A DNA stretch of 64,000 bases, taken from contig NZ_CP101497.1 of assembly GCF_024362325.1 (NCBI RefSeq), forward strand, positions 1,364,001 through 1,428,000. Direction: 5' to 3'. The notes under the pieces were generated by a model, which was not told the DNA's origin, searched no databases, and saw nothing but the letters and a program-made list of their open reading frames with translations. Source of the DNA: Microcella humidisoli. GTDB lineage: Bacteria > Actinomycetota > Actinomycetes > Actinomycetales > Microbacteriaceae. A program made the translations under genes and the position numbers. This document shows, piece after piece, positions 36,863 through 47,668 of the stretch (its first letter is position 1; each line of letters opens with the position of its first letter).

Positions 36863-37447
36863 ATGCCTCAGCCCACGAAGGGCCCCCGCCTCGGCGGCGG
36901 TCCCGCCCACGAGCGCCTGCTGCTCGCCAACCTCGCGACGGCGCTCTTCACGCACAAGCGCATCACGACGACCGAGACCAAGGCCAAGCGCCTTCGTCCG
37001 CTCGCCGAGCGTCTCATCACCTTCGCGAAGCGCGGTGACCTGCACGCCCGTCGCCGGGTGATGACGATCATCCACGACAAGAGCGCCGTGCACGAGCTCT
37101 TCACGGAGATCGCGCCGCTCGTCGCCGAGCGCGAAGGCGGCTACACCCGCATCACGAAGGTCGGCTACCGTAAGGGCGACAACGCCCCCATGGCCGTCAT
37201 CGAGCTCGTGCTCGAGCCGGTGAACCCGAAGCCGAAGAGCGCGAAGAAGTCGGCCGCCGCGGCCGCTCCGGTCGCCGCCCCGGTCGACGAGGCTGTCGCT
37301 GACGAGGTCGTCGCTGACGAGACCGTCGCCGACGAGGCCGTCGTCGAGGAGGCCACGGCCGAGACCGAGGCCGTCGAGACCGAGTCCGCCGAGGAGGCGC
37401 CCGCCGAGGCCGCCGACGAGGCTCCGGCCGAGGACGAGGCCAAGTAG
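36863..37447 (+). CDS. rplQ: 50S ribosomal protein L17 with long acidic C-terminal tail
   Basis: The L17 core is about 118 residues ([20 protein letters not shown] ... [20 protein letters not shown]). It is followed by about 75 residues composed almost only of Ala, Glu, Val and Asp ([20 protein letters not shown]...). The tail is strongly acidic, unlike the basic extension of L15. It lies near the exit tunnel in ribosome structures, so it could interact with nascent-chain factors; this is inference. Ends the alpha operon before a strong terminator. Confidence 0.95.
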   Translation: MPQPTKGPRLGGGPAHERLLLANLATALFTHKRITTTETKAKRLRPLAERLITFAKRGDLHARRRVMTIIHDKSAVHELFTEIAPLVAEREGGYTRITKVGYRKGDNAPMAVIELVLEPVNPKPKSAKKSAAAAAPVAAPVDEAVADEVVADETVADEAVVEEATAETEAVETESAEEAPAEAADEAPAEDEAK

Positions 37448-37470
37448 CTCCGCGCCATCACGATCGCGTC

Positions 37471-37501
37471 ACGGCCCCCGCTCCAGTGGAGCGGGGGCCG
37501 T
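37471..37501 (+). terminator. Terminator of the alpha operon
   Basis: A perfect 14-bp stem (ACGGCCCCCGCTCC with GGAGCGGGGGCCGT) with an AGT loop, followed by ACGCTTTCT. The last base of the stem is also the first base of a likely -10 element for the next gene. Confidence 0.88.
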
Positions 37502-37506
37502 ACGCT
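37501..37506 (+). promoter_or_regulatory. -10 element of an apparently leaderless gene
   Basis: TACGCT ends 7 nt before the GTG at 37514, which has no ribosome-binding site. It suggests a leaderless transcript starting at the end of the terminator hairpin. Confidence 0.45.
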
Positions 37507-37513
37507 TTCTCGC

Positions 37514-38542
37514 GTGACCGACGACCTCAGGCCGCTGCGCGAGCGCGTGACCGCCCCCGCGACGATCCCGATGCCCGACGGCCCCGAGGGCATCCACTGG
37601 CGCCCGCTCTCGGGTGACGACGCGGAGGCCGTGACCGACCTCGCCGAGCGCATCAGCGTGCGCGACCACCCGACCTGGAGCGAGTCGCTCGACGAGATCC
37701 GCGAGGAGCTCGGGCACTCGTGGGTCGAGCCCGGTCGCGACGGCATGCTCGCGGTCGACACCGAGGGCACGGCGGTCGCGTGGGGCCTCGTGGTCGCCCC
37801 GCCCGACCCCGAATCGCTCGTGCGGGTGATCCTGTTCGGGGGCGTCGACGCCGCGCATCGCGGCCGCGGGATCGGGCGCCGCCTGCTCGCGTGGCAGCAG
37901 GAGCGCGCCCGCGCACTGCTCGCCGACTCCGACCTCGCCCTGCCCGCGTGGGTGCTCAGCTATGCGGCCGACCGCGCGCCCGAGCACGGACGCCTGTTGC
38001 AGCGAGCGGGCTTCGAGCCGGCGCGCTACTTCACGACCCTCGAGGCCGATCTCGCCGACCCCACGCTGCCGGCTCCGCACCCGGAGGGCGTCGCGATCGT
38101 GCCGTTCGAGGCGGCCATGAGCGAACTCGTGCGCGCGGCCAAGAACGCCGCCTTCGCCGATCACTGGGGCAGCCAGCCGGCCTCGCGCGAGGGCTGGGAG
38201 TCGATGCAGGGCCTGCCGAGCTTCCGCCCCGATCTCAGCCGCGTCGCGACGGTCGGCGACGAGGTCGTCGGCTTCGTCATCACCGAGGTGAACGAAGACG
38301 ACTGGGAGCGCCAGGGATCGCGCTCGGGATACATCGGTCTCGTCGGCACCGTTCGCGCGTGGCGCGGCCGCGGCCTCGCGAGCGCACTGCTGAGCGAGGT
38401 GCTCACCGCCTACCGCGACGCGGGCCTCGAGTGCGCCGTGCTCGATGTGGACACCGAGAACCCCACGGGTGCTCTGGGCGTCTACACGCGCCTCGGCTTC
38501 GCGCCGACCGCACGCGACGTCTCGTACCGCGTCGTCTACTAG
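37514..38542 (+). CDS. Protein with two GNAT acetyltransferase domains
   Basis: A 342-aa protein with tandem GNAT domains. Acetyl-CoA-binding motifs are AAHRGRGIGRRLLAWQQ (about residue 115) and RAWRGRGLASALLSEVL (about residue 280); the second domain ends with the classical NPTGALGVYTRLGF. The layout is that of MshD-like (mycothiol synthase) proteins, but many tandem GNATs have this layout and the substrate cannot be read from sequence. GTG start with a -10-like box just before it. No neighbour shares its direction until truA. Confidence 0.82.
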   Translation: MTDDLRPLRERVTAPATIPMPDGPEGIHWRPLSGDDAEAVTDLAERISVRDHPTWSESLDEIREELGHSWVEPGRDGMLAVDTEGTAVAWGLVVAPPDPESLVRVILFGGVDAAHRGRGIGRRLLAWQQERARALLADSDLALPAWVLSYAADRAPEHGRLLQRAGFEPARYFTTLEADLADPTLPAPHPEGVAIVPFEAAMSELVRAAKNAAFADHWGSQPASREGWESMQGLPSFRPDLSRVATVGDEVVGFVITEVNEDDWERQGSRSGYIGLVGTVRAWRGRGLASALLSEVLTAYRDAGLECAVLDVDTENPTGALGVYTRLGFAPTARDVSYRVVY

Positions 38543-38558
38543 CGCGCACTCACCGCGC

Positions 38559-40445
38559 TCAACGGGGCCGTTGCACCTCGGGGTTGGCGTCGTAGTCGAC
38601 CGGGTCGGGCAGGTCGACGAGGTACTGCAGCGCGCCCTCGACCGTGCGTGTGTAGATGCGCCCGCCCGCCGAGCCGGGGTGCACCTGATCACGCGCGAGC
38701 AGCTCGAGCCGGGGCGTGATCGCTGATCGCCAGTCGGCCAGCACGACCTGCCGGTAGTCCTGGGCGTAGGCGGCGAGCCGCGCGTTGACGGTCGGGATCC
38801 ATCCGCGCGGCGCTTGCGCGCTCACGAGCACGAGCGCTCGGTCGGGCCCGATGATGGCCCGGATCTCTCGGAGCGTGGCCGTGTCGATCGAGCCGTTGGT
38901 GCCGAGCCCGATGACGACTTATGGCCGCAGCGCCCCCTGATCGGCGAGTCGCTGCAAGCGCCCGGGAGCCTGGTGCATCTGCCGAGAGACCGCTGCGTCG
39001 ATCGCGATGCCCGGGAACCGCGCCTGCAACTGCGGCGCTGCCGCGAGCATCACCGAGTCGCCGATCGCCACGATCTGATCCCCCGAGGGCAAGGGCGCAC
39101 CGCCGGGCTCGGCGGGCGCCCGATCCTGCGGGGGGATACGCAGCGGCCCGGCGGCGGGCGCGGCATCGAGGGCGGCCTGCCCCGCCGCGATGAGGGCGGC
39201 GGCCTCGGACTGCGCGGGCGCCCGCACGACCGCGAGAGCGCTGCCCGCGATGAGTCCCGCGAGCGCGAGAACGGTGCCCCCGGCGAGTACAGCCCGGCGC
39301 GGACGCGACCAGCCCCGCTCGCCGCGCAGCGCCGCCGCCGCGAGCCCCGTGCGCACCGGCTGCTCGACGAACCGATGGCTCAGGGCCGCGAGCACGACGG
39401 CGATGGCGAGGGCGGCGAGGCCGAGCAGCCAGCTCGAGCCGCCGACGCGGTCGACGGCCGGCAGCGCGGCACCGAGCAGGATGAGCACGGGCCAGTGCCA
39501 GAGGTACAGCCCGTACGACCGCTCGCCGAGCCAGCGGGGGAGCGGGGCATCCGCCCACTGCGCCGCCCGGCCGCCCGGATGCGCGAGGCATGCGATGAGC
39601 GCGCCGGTCAGCAGCGCGGCCGCGAGGAGCCCGCCCCGATACGTGGCGGCGCCGTCGATTGTGAGCACGAGGGCGAGAGCGACGAGTCCGCTCGCCGCGA
39701 GCACCGCGCCGGCATCGGCCGCCCAGGCGGGAGTGCGGTGAGCGGATGCCCGCTGCCGCAGCGGATCGACGCCGAGAGCGAGGGCGGCGCCGAGCAGCAG
39801 CCCGAAGCCGTGCGTGAGCGTCGAGAGGTACGCGACCGAGGCGGGGGCCGGGTCGATCGCCGGGTCGCCCGCGAGCAGCGCCAGCCCGACGGCCGAGGCC
39901 GCGGCGAGCGCGAGCGGGAGGGCGACGCGCAGCCAGCGCCTCGGGATGAGAAGCAGGGCGATGATGGCGAGCGGCCAGAGCACGTAGAACTGCTCTTCGA
40001 CCGCGAGCGACCAGGCGTGGCGGAAGAGCTCGGGGCTCGTCTGGTCGAGGTAGCTCGACCCCTGCGCGATCGACCACCAGTTGCTGCTGAAGGTCAGCAC
40101 GCCGGCGAGCTGCCAGCCGATGCCGACGAGCACGTCGCCGCCGATGAGCGCCGCGACGGCGGCGGTGAGCCCGACCATGACCATGAGCGCGGGCAGCAGC
40201 CGACGCGCGCGCCGGGCCCAGAACCGGCGCAGGGCGATGCGACCGTGCATCCGGTGCTCGGCGACGAGGAGGGCGGTGATGAGATAGCCGCTCACGACGA
40301 GGAACACGTCGACACCGACGAAGCCGCCCGGCGCGAGGCCCGGGAACAGGTGGTACGCGAGCACGAGCACGATCGCGAGCGCCCGCAGGCCGTCGAGGCC
40401 GGGAAGGCGGTCGCGGGCGACGCTGCTCGTGCTGATGGCCGACAT
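38559..40445 (-). pseudogene. OafA-type acyltransferase with SGNH domain, interrupted by in-frame TAA
   Basis: The first 508 codons encode an acyltransferase-3 membrane domain (ten or so helices; PGLDGLRALAIVLVLAYHLF at the start, VFLVVSGYLITALL) and the start of an SGNH hydrolase domain with block I IVAIGDSVMLAAA. A TAA at 38921-38919 then follows GALRP, and the same frame continues VVIGLGTNGSIDTATLREI to the block V motif ARDQVHPGSAGG and a normal stop at 38559. The uninterrupted protein would have 628 residues. The nonsense codon removes the catalytic Asp-x-x-His, so the SGNH domain is inactive unless there is read-through or a sequencing error. The membrane domain might still be made. Such proteins O-acetylate cell-surface polysaccharides. 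AGAGGAA precedes ATG 40445. Confidence 0.85.
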
Positions 40446-40494
40446 GGTTCCTCTAGGGTCGTCCTCCCGCGCCCCTCGGTCAAACCGCGCGCCG

Positions 40495-40500
40495 TAGACT
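40495..40500 (+). promoter_or_regulatory. -10 element of apparently leaderless truA
   Basis: TAGACT ends 8 nt before GTG 40509; no ribosome-binding site is present between the divergent acyltransferase and truA. Confidence 0.45.
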
Positions 40501-40508
40501 CAGCAGTC

Positions 40509-41390
40509 GTGGAGACTGTGCGCCTGCGGCTCGATCTCGCCTACGACGGGACGGCCTTCTCGGGCTGGAGTCGTCAACCCGGTCTGCGCACGGTCGAGGG
40601 CGTGCTCGATGCGGCGATCGCGACGCTCCTGCGCGACCCCGAGCTCGAGGTGCGCCTCGTCGTGGCCGGTCGCACCGACGCGGGCGTGCACGCCACCGGG
40701 CAGGTGGCGCACATCGATCTCACCGCCGAGCAGTACCGCCGCCTCGCCTCGTCGCGGCGCGCCGGATCGGTCGAGCAGTCGGTGGCGCGCCGCCTCAACG
40801 GCATCGTCGCGGCGACCGCCGCCGATGTCGTCATCGACCGGGTCTCGGTCGCGCCGGCGGGCTTCGACGCCCGGTTCTCGCCCGTCTGGCGCCGCTACGA
40901 GTACCGCATCGCCGACGCGCTCAGCCATCGCGATCCGCGCCGCCGCACGCATACGCTCTGGCACCCCTCCGAACTCGACGCGGCGGCGATGGATGCTGCT
41001 GCCGCGAGCCTCACGGGCCTGCACGACTTCGCGGCCTTCTGCAAACCGCGCGAGGGCGCCACCACCATCCGCACCCTGCTCGACTACGTGTGGACACGGG
41101 ACGCCGAGGGCGTGCTCGTCGCCACGGTGCGGGCCGACGCCTTCTGCCACTCGATGGTGCGCGCGCTCGTCGGCGCGGCCGTGGCCGTGGGGCTCGGTCG
41201 GCTCGACGGCGCGAGGCTGAGCGGCATCCTCGCCGATGCCGTCAAGGCCAACGCCTTCGCGGTCGTCGCGGCGAAGGGGCTCACGCTCATGGAGGTGGGC
41301 TACCCGCCCGACGACGAGCTCGGGGCCCGCGCCGAGCTGACCCGGGCGCGCCGCGAGCCGCTCGGGAGAGCATCCGACCCCTCGGACTGA
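40509..41390 (+). CDS. truA: tRNA pseudouridine(38-40) synthase
   Basis: A 293-aa enzyme that makes pseudouridine in the anticodon stem-loop of many tRNAs. It starts with [20 protein letters not shown]; the catalytic Asp is in [20 protein letters not shown], and [16 protein letters not shown] and [17 protein letters not shown] are typical. GTG 40509 is preferred because of the -10 box 8 nt upstream; GTG 40518 is an alternative only three codons later. Conserved neighbour of the alpha operon and of rplM. Confidence 0.96.
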   Translation: METVRLRLDLAYDGTAFSGWSRQPGLRTVEGVLDAAIATLLRDPELEVRLVVAGRTDAGVHATGQVAHIDLTAEQYRRLASSRRAGSVEQSVARRLNGIVAATAADVVIDRVSVAPAGFDARFSPVWRRYEYRIADALSHRDPRRRTHTLWHPSELDAAAMDAAAASLTGLHDFAAFCKPREGATTIRTLLDYVWTRDAEGVLVATVRADAFCHSMVRALVGAAVAVGLGRLDGARLSGILADAVKANAFAVVAAKGLTLMEVGYPPDDELGARAELTRARREPLGRASDPSD

Positions 41391-41410
41391 GTCGGGCCGT
41401 CGCCCGTGAA

Positions 41411-41439
41411 TTGACCGGGCACCGCCCGGCCGGTAGGCT
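41411..41439 (+). promoter_or_regulatory. Predicted rplM-rpsI promoter
   Basis: TTGACC (41411-41416) and TAGGCT (41434-41439) with a 17-bp spacer, among the best matches in the window. The next bases, CGACCCTTGGTG, are identical to those after the infA -10 box. The 120-nt leader contains the hairpin CCGTC-GCC-GACGG just after the start and no ORF with a ribosome-binding site. Confidence 0.75.
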
Positions 41440-41566
41440 CGACCCTTGGTGTCCGTCGCCGACGGTCATCCGGTTGAGCCCTCCACCGCGGCGTTCGCCC
41501 TGCATCTGCAGCGCGAACTCCCCCCGGAGCGGGATTCACGAACTACTCGACACGAAAGTACGCACT

Positions 41567-42013
41567 GTGACGCGCACATTCAGCCCCACTCCCGCTGACG
41601 TTCAGCGCAACTGGGTCGTCATCGACGCAACCGATGTCGTCCTGGGCCGCCTCGCCAGCCACGCCGCCGTTCTCCTCCGCGGCAAGCACAAGGCCACCTT
41701 CGCCCAGCACATGGACATGGGTGACTTCGTCATCATCATCAACGCCGACAAGGTCGCCCTCACGGGCTCGAAGCTCGCGCAGAAGAAGGCCTACCGCCAC
41801 TCGGGCTACCCGGGCGGCCTCACGGCCACCTCGTACTCCGAGCTGCTCGAGAAGAACCCCGAGCGCGCTGTCGAGAAGGCGATTCGCGGCATGCTGCCGA
41901 AGAACTCGCTCGGCCGCGCCCAGATGAAGAAGCTCAAGGTCTACGCGGGTGCCGAGCACCCGCACGCTGCCCAGCAGCCGACGATCTACACCCTCGACCA
42001 GGTCGCCCAGTAG
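41567..42013 (+). CDS. rplM: 50S ribosomal protein L13
   Basis: A 148-aa early assembly protein. It begins with [20 protein letters not shown] and contains [35 protein letters not shown] and [20 protein letters not shown]. The GTG 41567 follows CGAAAG; the frame is open far upstream inside truA. Paired with rpsI as in nearly all bacteria. Confidence 0.97.
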   Translation: MTRTFSPTPADVQRNWVVIDATDVVLGRLASHAAVLLRGKHKATFAQHMDMGDFVIIINADKVALTGSKLAQKKAYRHSGYPGGLTATSYSELLEKNPERAVEKAIRGMLPKNSLGRAQMKKLKVYAGAEHPHAAQQPTIYTLDQVAQ

Positions 42014-42042
42014 CGGCCGCGAAGACGCTAAGGAACAGCATC

Positions 42043-42555
42043 GTGGCAGACATGACCACTAACGGCGCAGTGAACACCGAAGACATCACCCCCGAGTCGG
42101 CTCCCGAGTCGTACACGACCGAGTCGGCCGCTCCCGCCGCGTCGGCGGCGCCTCGCGCGATCCTCTCCGTCGGCGGCCAGGCCGTGGGCCGTCGCAAGCA
42201 GGCCATCGCCCGCGTGCGCATCACCCCCGGCGCCGGCACCTACAAGGTCAACGGGCGCACGCTCGAGGACTACTTCCCGAACAAGCTGCACCAGCAGCTC
42301 ATCAACGACCCCTTCACGATCCTGCAGCTCGGCGGCGCCTACGACGTCACCGCGCGGATCACGGGCGGCGGCCCCTCGGGCCAGGCGGGCGCCCTGCGTC
42401 TCGCCATCGCGCGCGCGCTCAACGAGATCGACCGCGAGAACAACCGTCCCACCCTCAAGAAGGCCGGCTTCCTCACGCGCGACGCCCGCGTCATCGAGCG
42501 CAAGAAGGCCGGTCTCAAGAAGGCGCGCAAGGCCCCTCAGTACTCGAAGCGCTAG
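42043..42555 (+). CDS. rpsI: 30S ribosomal protein S9
   Basis: A 170-aa protein; the core starts near residue 45 with [20 protein letters not shown], after a Glu/Ser/Ala-rich extension. The C-terminal tail that reaches the P-site tRNA is intact (KAPQYSKR). GTG 42043 follows AAGGAACAGC; an ATG three codons later is an alternative. It starts 29 nt after rplM. Confidence 0.97.
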   Translation: MADMTTNGAVNTEDITPESAPESYTTESAAPAASAAPRAILSVGGQAVGRRKQAIARVRITPGAGTYKVNGRTLEDYFPNKLHQQLINDPFTILQLGGAYDVTARITGGGPSGQAGALRLAIARALNEIDRENNRPTLKKAGFLTRDARVIERKKAGLKKARKAPQYSKR

Positions 42556-42577
42556 TCGTTCGAGCAGAGGACTCGCC

Positions 42578-43939
42578 ATGGGTCGTCTCTTCGGCACGGA
42601 TGGAGTCCGAGGGCTCGCCAACGGTGATCTCACCGTCGAGCTGGCCCTCGGGCTCTCCCAGGCCGCTGCCCGCGTGCTCACGACGGGTCGGCACGCGGAC
42701 GAGCTGCGCGCGCAGGGCCGTCGTCCGACGGCGATCGTCGCGCGCGATCCCCGTATCTCGGGGCAGTTCCTGACCGCAGCCGTCTCGGCCGGGCTCGCGA
42801 GCTCGGGCATCGACGTGCTCGACGCCGGCGTCATCCCGACGCCCGCGGCGGCGTTCCTCGTCGGCGATATCCGCGCCGACTTCGGTGTCATGATCTCCGC
42901 CTCGCACAACCCGGCGCCCGACAACGGCATCAAGTTCTTCTCGTTCGGCGGCACCAAGCTGCCCGATGCCGTCGAAGACCGCATCGAGGCCGCGCTCGCG
43001 AGCGAGAAGCTGGCGCCGACCGGCGCGGGGGTGGGCCGCATCCGTCGCTTCGCCGACGCGGAGGACCGCTATCTGCTGCACCTGCTCGGCACCCTCGACG
43101 TCTCGCTCGCGGGACTGCACGTCGTCATCGACTGCGCGCACGGTGCCGCCGCGGGCATCTCGCCGCAGGTCTTCGCCGACGCCGGCGCGCGCGTCACGGT
43201 GATCGGCAGCGACCCCGACGGCCTCAACATCAACGAGGGCGTCGGGTCGACCCACCTCGGCCCGCTGCAGGCGGCCGTGCTCGAGCACGGCGCCGACCTC
43301 GGCATCGCCCATGACGGCGACGCCGACCGGTGCCTGGCAGTGGATGCCCAGGGCCGGGTCATCGATGGCGACCAGATCATGGCGATCCTCGCCGTCTCGC
43401 TGCAGGCCCGCGGCATGCTCGTCGACGACACGCTCGTCGCGACGGTCATGAGCAATCTGGGCCTCAAGCGCGCGATGGCCGACCACGGCATCCGTGTCAT
43501 CGAGACGGGCGTGGGCGACCGGCATGTGCTCGAGGCGCTCGGCGAGCACCGCTTGAGCCTCGGCGGCGAGCAGTCGGGCCACATCATCTTCAGCGATCAC
43601 GCGACGACGGGCGACGGCATTCTCACCGGCCTCCAGCTCGCGGCCGAGATGGTGCGCTCGGGGCGCACGCTCGCCGAGCTCGCCGACGTCATGACGGTGT
43701 TCCCTCAGGTGCTCATCAACGTGCGCGGCGTCGACCGCACCGCGCTCGAGGGCCACGGCATCATCGCCGCCGCGGTCGAGGCCGAGTCGGCGGCGCTCGG
43801 CGACTCGGGGCGCGTGTTGCTGCGGGCGAGCGGCACCGAGCCGATGGTGCGCGTCATGGTCGAGGCCGCCGATCAGGGCACGGCCGAGCAGGTGGCCGGG
43901 CGGCTCGCGACCCTCGTGCGCGAGCAGCTGGCGGTCTAG
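42578..43939 (+). CDS. glmM: Phosphoglucosamine mutase
   Basis: A 453-aa enzyme that converts glucosamine-6-phosphate to glucosamine-1-phosphate for UDP-GlcNAc and peptidoglycan. The phosphoserine loop is [20 protein letters not shown], the magnesium loop [14 protein letters not shown], the sugar-binding loop [19 protein letters not shown] and the phosphate-binding loop [15 protein letters not shown]. Its substrate comes from glmS, 1.9 kb downstream. Its stop shares CTAG with the convergent methyltransferase stop. Confidence 0.97.
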   Translation: MGRLFGTDGVRGLANGDLTVELALGLSQAAARVLTTGRHADELRAQGRRPTAIVARDPRISGQFLTAAVSAGLASSGIDVLDAGVIPTPAAAFLVGDIRADFGVMISASHNPAPDNGIKFFSFGGTKLPDAVEDRIEAALASEKLAPTGAGVGRIRRFADAEDRYLLHLLGTLDVSLAGLHVVIDCAHGAAAGISPQVFADAGARVTVIGSDPDGLNINEGVGSTHLGPLQAAVLEHGADLGIAHDGDADRCLAVDAQGRVIDGDQIMAILAVSLQARGMLVDDTLVATVMSNLGLKRAMADHGIRVIETGVGDRHVLEALGEHRLSLGGEQSGHIIFSDHATTGDGILTGLQLAAEMVRSGRTLAELADVMTVFPQVLINVRGVDRTALEGHGIIAAAVEAESAALGDSGRVLLRASGTEPMVRVMVEAADQGTAEQVAGRLATLVREQLAV

Positions 43940-44790
43940 CGCTCGGGGACTTCGCCCCGTGTGCCGTCGAGGCCCGGGGCGACGAGCTCCACGTGCGTCA
44001 TCGTCAGCATCGCGTCGTCGTGGCGCGACCACTGCACCCAGGCCTCGCTGATGGCGGTGAGCTCGTCGGGTGTGGCGTGCCCGCCGTCGATCGCACTGCG
44101 GGCGAATGCCGAGTGCAGCACCCGCTCGGCCCAGGCGCCGCCCCACCAGGCGCGATCCTCCGGTTCGCTGAACAGCCAGACGGATGCGGTGAGCGCGCTC
44201 GCTTCGAGCCCCGCCGCGACCGCCCAGGCCTTGAGGTGCCGGCCGGCGTCCGGTTCGCCGCCGTTCCCGCGGTGCACGCGCCGGTAGAGGTCGAGCCAGA
44301 GGTCGAGACCCGGCAGCAGCGGGAACCAGGTCGTGGCGCTGTAGTCGACCTCGCGTGCGGCGACGATGCCCTGCGGCCCGGCGACGCGCGCCATCTCGCG
44401 CAGCATCCCGACCGGATCGCCCACGTGCTGCAGGGTCTGGTGAGTGTGGACGATGTCGAAGGAGGCGTCGGGGAACGGCAACGCCATGGCGTCACCGACA
44501 GCGAACTGCGCCGCGGCGCCGACCTCGGCCGCGTGCCGCCGCGCCGCATCGATGGCGTCGGTCGCGGCGTCGAGGCCGACGACCCGGCCCGGGGCGAGCC
44601 GGCCGGCGAGCTCGGCAGTGATCGTGCCGGGCCCGCAACCGACGTCGAGCAGCGAGCGGCCCGCACCGAGGCGCGGTTCGAGATAGGCCGCGGAGTTGGC
44701 GATCGTGCGCCAGCGGTGCGCGGCGAGCACGCTCGCGTGGTGACCGTGGGTGTAGGTCGCCGCGGGAGGCGACTGCTCGCACTCGGCCAT
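43936..44790 (-). CDS. Class I SAM-dependent methyltransferase
   Basis: A 284-aa protein with the Rossmann-type methyltransferase core of the UbiE family: motif [21 protein letters not shown] (about 48-67), the acidic end of beta 2 [11 protein letters not shown], motif [22 protein letters not shown] and motif III-like [18 protein letters not shown]. The substrate is unknown. It overlaps the coaA stop by one base (TGATG) and may be co-expressed with coaA. The 3' end meets glmM at a shared CTAG. Confidence 0.85.
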   Translation of the reverse strand: MAECEQSPPAATYTHGHHASVLAAHRWRTIANSAAYLEPRLGAGRSLLDVGCGPGTITAELAGRLAPGRVVGLDAATDAIDAARRHAAEVGAAAQFAVGDAMALPFPDASFDIVHTHQTLQHVGDPVGMLREMARVAGPQGIVAAREVDYSATTWFPLLPGLDLWLDLYRRVHRGNGGEPDAGRHLKAWAVAAGLEASALTASVWLFSEPEDRAWWGGAWAERVLHSAFARSAIDGGHATPDELTAISEAWVQWSRHDDAMLTMTHVELVAPGLDGTRGEVPER

Positions 44791-45734
44791 CAGATCTTGC
44801 GCAGCAGCACGGTCTCGACCGTGTGGTCGCTCGCCTTGCGCAGCACGAGCGAGGCGCGGGCGCGCGTGGGCAGGATGTTCTGCACCAGGTTGGGCTCGTT
44901 GATCTCGCGCCAGATCTCGCGCGACTTGAGCACGGCCTCATCGTGCGACAGCGCGGCATAGCGGTGGAAGTAGCTGCGGGGATCGGCGAAGGCCCCGCGC
45001 TGCAAGGCCAGGAAGCGCTCTTCATACCACTGCGCGATGTCGCTCGTGCGGGCATCCACGTAGATCGTGAAGTCGAAGAGGTCGCTCACGGCGAGCGAGG
45101 CACCCGGGCCGGGCGGCTGCAGCACGTTGAGACCCTCGACGATGAGGATGTCGGGCCGGCGCACGATGATCTCGGCACCGGGCACGCGGTCGTAGCTGAG
45201 GTGGCTGTACACGGGAGCGCGCACCTCGTCGGCTCCCGACTTCACGCGCGCGACGAAGCGCAGCAGCGCGCGACGGTCGTACGACTCGGGGAACCCCTTC
45301 CGGTGCAGGATGCCGCGGCGCCCGAGCTCGGACGTCGGCAGCAGGAAGCCGTCGGTCGTGACGCGCTCGACGCGCGGGGTGTCGGGCCAGCGCGAGAGCA
45401 GTTCGCGCAGCAGGCGCGCGATCGTCGACTTGCCGACCGCGACCGAGCCGGCGACGCCGATGACGAAGGGCGTGTGCGCGCCCGGCTCGCCGAGGAAGCT
45501 GCGGGTGGCCTGGTGCAGCTCGCGCGCCCCGACCGCGTAGAGGCTCAGCAGCCGGCTGAGCGGCACATAGACCTCGTCGACCTCGCGCAGATCGAGGGCG
45601 TCACCGAGGCCGCGCAGCTGCACGAGCTCGGTCTCGGTGAGGGGATGCGCGGCGGAGGGTGCGAGCGCCGCCCAGCGCCGCCGATCGATCTCGTCGAACG
45701 GCGAGGTGTCGCGTGCTGCGCCCGGATCGCTCAT
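44790..45734 (-). CDS. coaA: Pantothenate kinase, type I
   Basis: A 314-aa enzyme that catalyses the first step of coenzyme A synthesis. The P-loop is [20 protein letters not shown] (about 95-115). Further family segments are [48 protein letters not shown] and the C-terminal [23 protein letters not shown] 45734 has TGTGGAG upstream; an in-frame ATG at 45794 would overlap the glmS start. Divergent from glmS with 58 nt between starts. Confidence 0.96.
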   Translation of the reverse strand: MSDPGAARDTSPFDEIDRRRWAALAPSAAHPLTETELVQLRGLGDALDLREVDEVYVPLSRLLSLYAVGARELHQATRSFLGEPGAHTPFVIGVAGSVAVGKSTIARLLRELLSRWPDTPRVERVTTDGFLLPTSELGRRGILHRKGFPESYDRRALLRFVARVKSGADEVRAPVYSHLSYDRVPGAEIIVRRPDILIVEGLNVLQPPGPGASLAVSDLFDFTIYVDARTSDIAQWYEERFLALQRGAFADPRSYFHRYAALSHDEAVLKSREIWREINEPNLVQNILPTRARASLVLRKASDHTVETVLLRKI

Positions 45735-45778
45735 CGGCTCCACAGTACCCCCGGGGGCGTGGGCGAGGACGCGAGCCG

Positions 45779-45784
45779 TAGAAT
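45779..45784 (+). promoter_or_regulatory. -10 element of apparently leaderless glmS
   Basis: TAGAAT ends 8 nt before the glmS ATG at 45793, without a ribosome-binding site. It is the closest match to TATAAT among the leaderless-type boxes in the window. Confidence 0.5.
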
Positions 45785-45792
45785 GGACCCTC

Positions 45793-47643
45793 ATGTGCGG
45801 AATCGTGGGCTACGTCGGAACCCGGGGCAGCGTCGAGGTGCTGCTGGGCGGGCTCAAGCGGCTCGAGTACCGGGGTTACGATTCCGCCGGCGTCGCCGTC
45901 GTGGGCGATGACGGCGCCCTCGCGACGCGCAAGCGCGCGGGCAAGCTCGGCATGCTCACCGATGACCTCGCGGCTGTTCCGATCGCCGACGGCCAGACCG
46001 GCATCGGCCACACGCGCTGGGCCACGCACGGCGGGCCGACCGACGGCAACGCCCACCCGCACCTGGGCGATGGCGGGCGCCTCGCCCTCATTCACAACGG
46101 CATCATCGAGAACTTCTTCGAGCTCAAGACTGAGCTGCTCGAGCGCGGGCACGCGTTCACCTCCGAGACCGACACCGAGGTCGCGGCTCTTCTTGTCGGC
46201 GACGCCTACCGCGAGTCGGGCGACCTGACGACGGCGATGCTCGCGACCGTGCAGCGGCTCGAGGGCGCCTTCACGCTCGTCGCCGTGCACGCCGATCAGC
46301 CGCACGTCGTCGTCGGCGCTCGCCGCAACTCGCCGCTCGTGGTGGGGCTGGGCGACGGCGAGAACTTCCTCGGCTCCGATGTCGCGGCCTTCGTCGAATA
46401 CACGCACCGCGCGATGGAGATCGGGCAGGACCAGGTCGTCACGATCCGCCCCGACCGCGTCGAGGTCGTCGACTTCGGCGGCGCGCCCGTGACGCCCTCG
46501 ACCTTCGAGGTCGACTGGGACGCTTCGGCGGCCGAGAAGGGCGGCTGGTCGAGTTTCATGGCGAAGGAGATCAGCGAAGAGCCGGAGGCCGTCGCGAAGA
46601 CGATCCTCGGCCGCGTGCACGACGGACTCGTCGATCTGCCCGAGCTCGCCGCACTCGGCGACGACGTGCTGACCGGGCTCGACCGCGTGCTCATCATCGC
46701 GTGCGGCACGGCGTACTACGCGGGCCTCGTCGGCAAGTACGCGATCGAGCAGTGGGCCCGCGTGCCCGTCGACGTCGAGCTCGCGCACGAGTTCCGCTAC
46801 CGCGAGCCCGTGCTCTCGCCCCGCACGCTCGTCGTCTCGATCAGCCAGTCGGGCGAGACGATGGACACCCTGATGGCCGTGAAGTACGCGCGCGAGCAGG
46901 GCGCCCGCACGCTCTCGATCTGCAACACGCAGGGCGCGACGATCCCGCGCGAGTCCGACGCCGTCGTCTACACCCACGCGGGCCCCGAGGTCGCGGTCGC
47001 GTCGACCAAGGCATTCGTCGCCCAGATCACGGCGATCTACCTGCTCGGGCTGCAGCTCGGGCAGGTGCGGGGGGCGCTCGAGCCCGAGCGGGCGCGCGGC
47101 CTCGTCGCCGAGCTGCAGGCGGTGCCCGAGAAGCTCGCGGCCGTGCTCAACTCGGGGGAGCGCATCCGGGAGATGGCGAAGTGGATGGCCGACACGCAGT
47201 CGGTGCTGTTCCTCGGCCGGCACGTCGGCTACCCCGTCGCCCTCGAGGGGGCCCTCAAGCTCAAGGAGCTCGCCTACATCCACGCGGAGGGTTTCGCGGC
47301 AGGTGAGCTCAAGCACGGGCCGATCGCCTTGATCGAGCCCGGGCAGGTCGTCTTCGTGATCGTGCCGAGCCCGCGTGACCCGAGCTCGCTGCACGCGAAG
47401 GTCGTCTCGAACATCCAAGAGATCAGGGCCCGCGGGGCGCGCGTCATCGCCATCGCCGAAGCGGGCGACGTCGCTGTGCTGCCGCACGCCGACGAGGTCA
47501 TCCGCATCCCGCTCGCCTCGCCCTTCTTCGAACCGCTGCTCGCCGTCGTGCCCCTGCACATCTTCGGCATGGAGCTCGCGGCGGCGAAGGGCCTCGACGT
47601 CGACCAGCCGCGCAACCTCGCCAAGTCGGTCACGGTCGAGTAG
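45793..47643 (+). CDS. glmS: Glutamine-fructose-6-phosphate aminotransferase
   Basis: A 616-aa enzyme, the first committed step to amino sugars. The N-terminal nucleophile Cys2 is in [18 protein letters not shown]; the glutaminase domain has [20 protein letters not shown]. Two SIS isomerase domains follow ([20 protein letters not shown] with [20 protein letters not shown], and the second with [20 protein letters not shown]). It ends with the invariant KSVTVE. ATG 45793 is required because Cys must follow Met. Confidence 0.98.
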   Translation: MCGIVGYVGTRGSVEVLLGGLKRLEYRGYDSAGVAVVGDDGALATRKRAGKLGMLTDDLAAVPIADGQTGIGHTRWATHGGPTDGNAHPHLGDGGRLALIHNGIIENFFELKTELLERGHAFTSETDTEVAALLVGDAYRESGDLTTAMLATVQRLEGAFTLVAVHADQPHVVVGARRNSPLVVGLGDGENFLGSDVAAFVEYTHRAMEIGQDQVVTIRPDRVEVVDFGGAPVTPSTFEVDWDASAAEKGGWSSFMAKEISEEPEAVAKTILGRVHDGLVDLPELAALGDDVLTGLDRVLIIACGTAYYAGLVGKYAIEQWARVPVDVELAHEFRYREPVLSPRTLVVSISQSGETMDTLMAVKYAREQGARTLSICNTQGATIPRESDAVVYTHAGPEVAVASTKAFVAQITAIYLLGLQLGQVRGALEPERARGLVAELQAVPEKLAAVLNSGERIREMAKWMADTQSVLFLGRHVGYPVALEGALKLKELAYIHAEGFAAGELKHGPIALIEPGQVVFVIVPSPRDPSSLHAKVVSNIQEIRARGARVIAIAEAGDVAVLPHADEVIRIPLASPFFEPLLAVVPLHIFGMELAAAKGLDVDQPRNLAKSVTVE

Positions 47644-47668
47644 GCCCGGGCAGCGGGCGGAGGGCACC

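Noticed and set aside
38919..38921. Programmed read-through or recoding at the TAA
   Set aside because: I see no conserved structure or context around it, and a simple mutation or sequence error is enough.
38814..41390. An 858-codon open frame on the plus strand that ends in TruA
   Set aside because: All but the last 293 codons lie antisense to the acyltransferase and have only charged low-complexity sequence, a usual shadow frame in high-GC DNA. The true gene starts at 40509.
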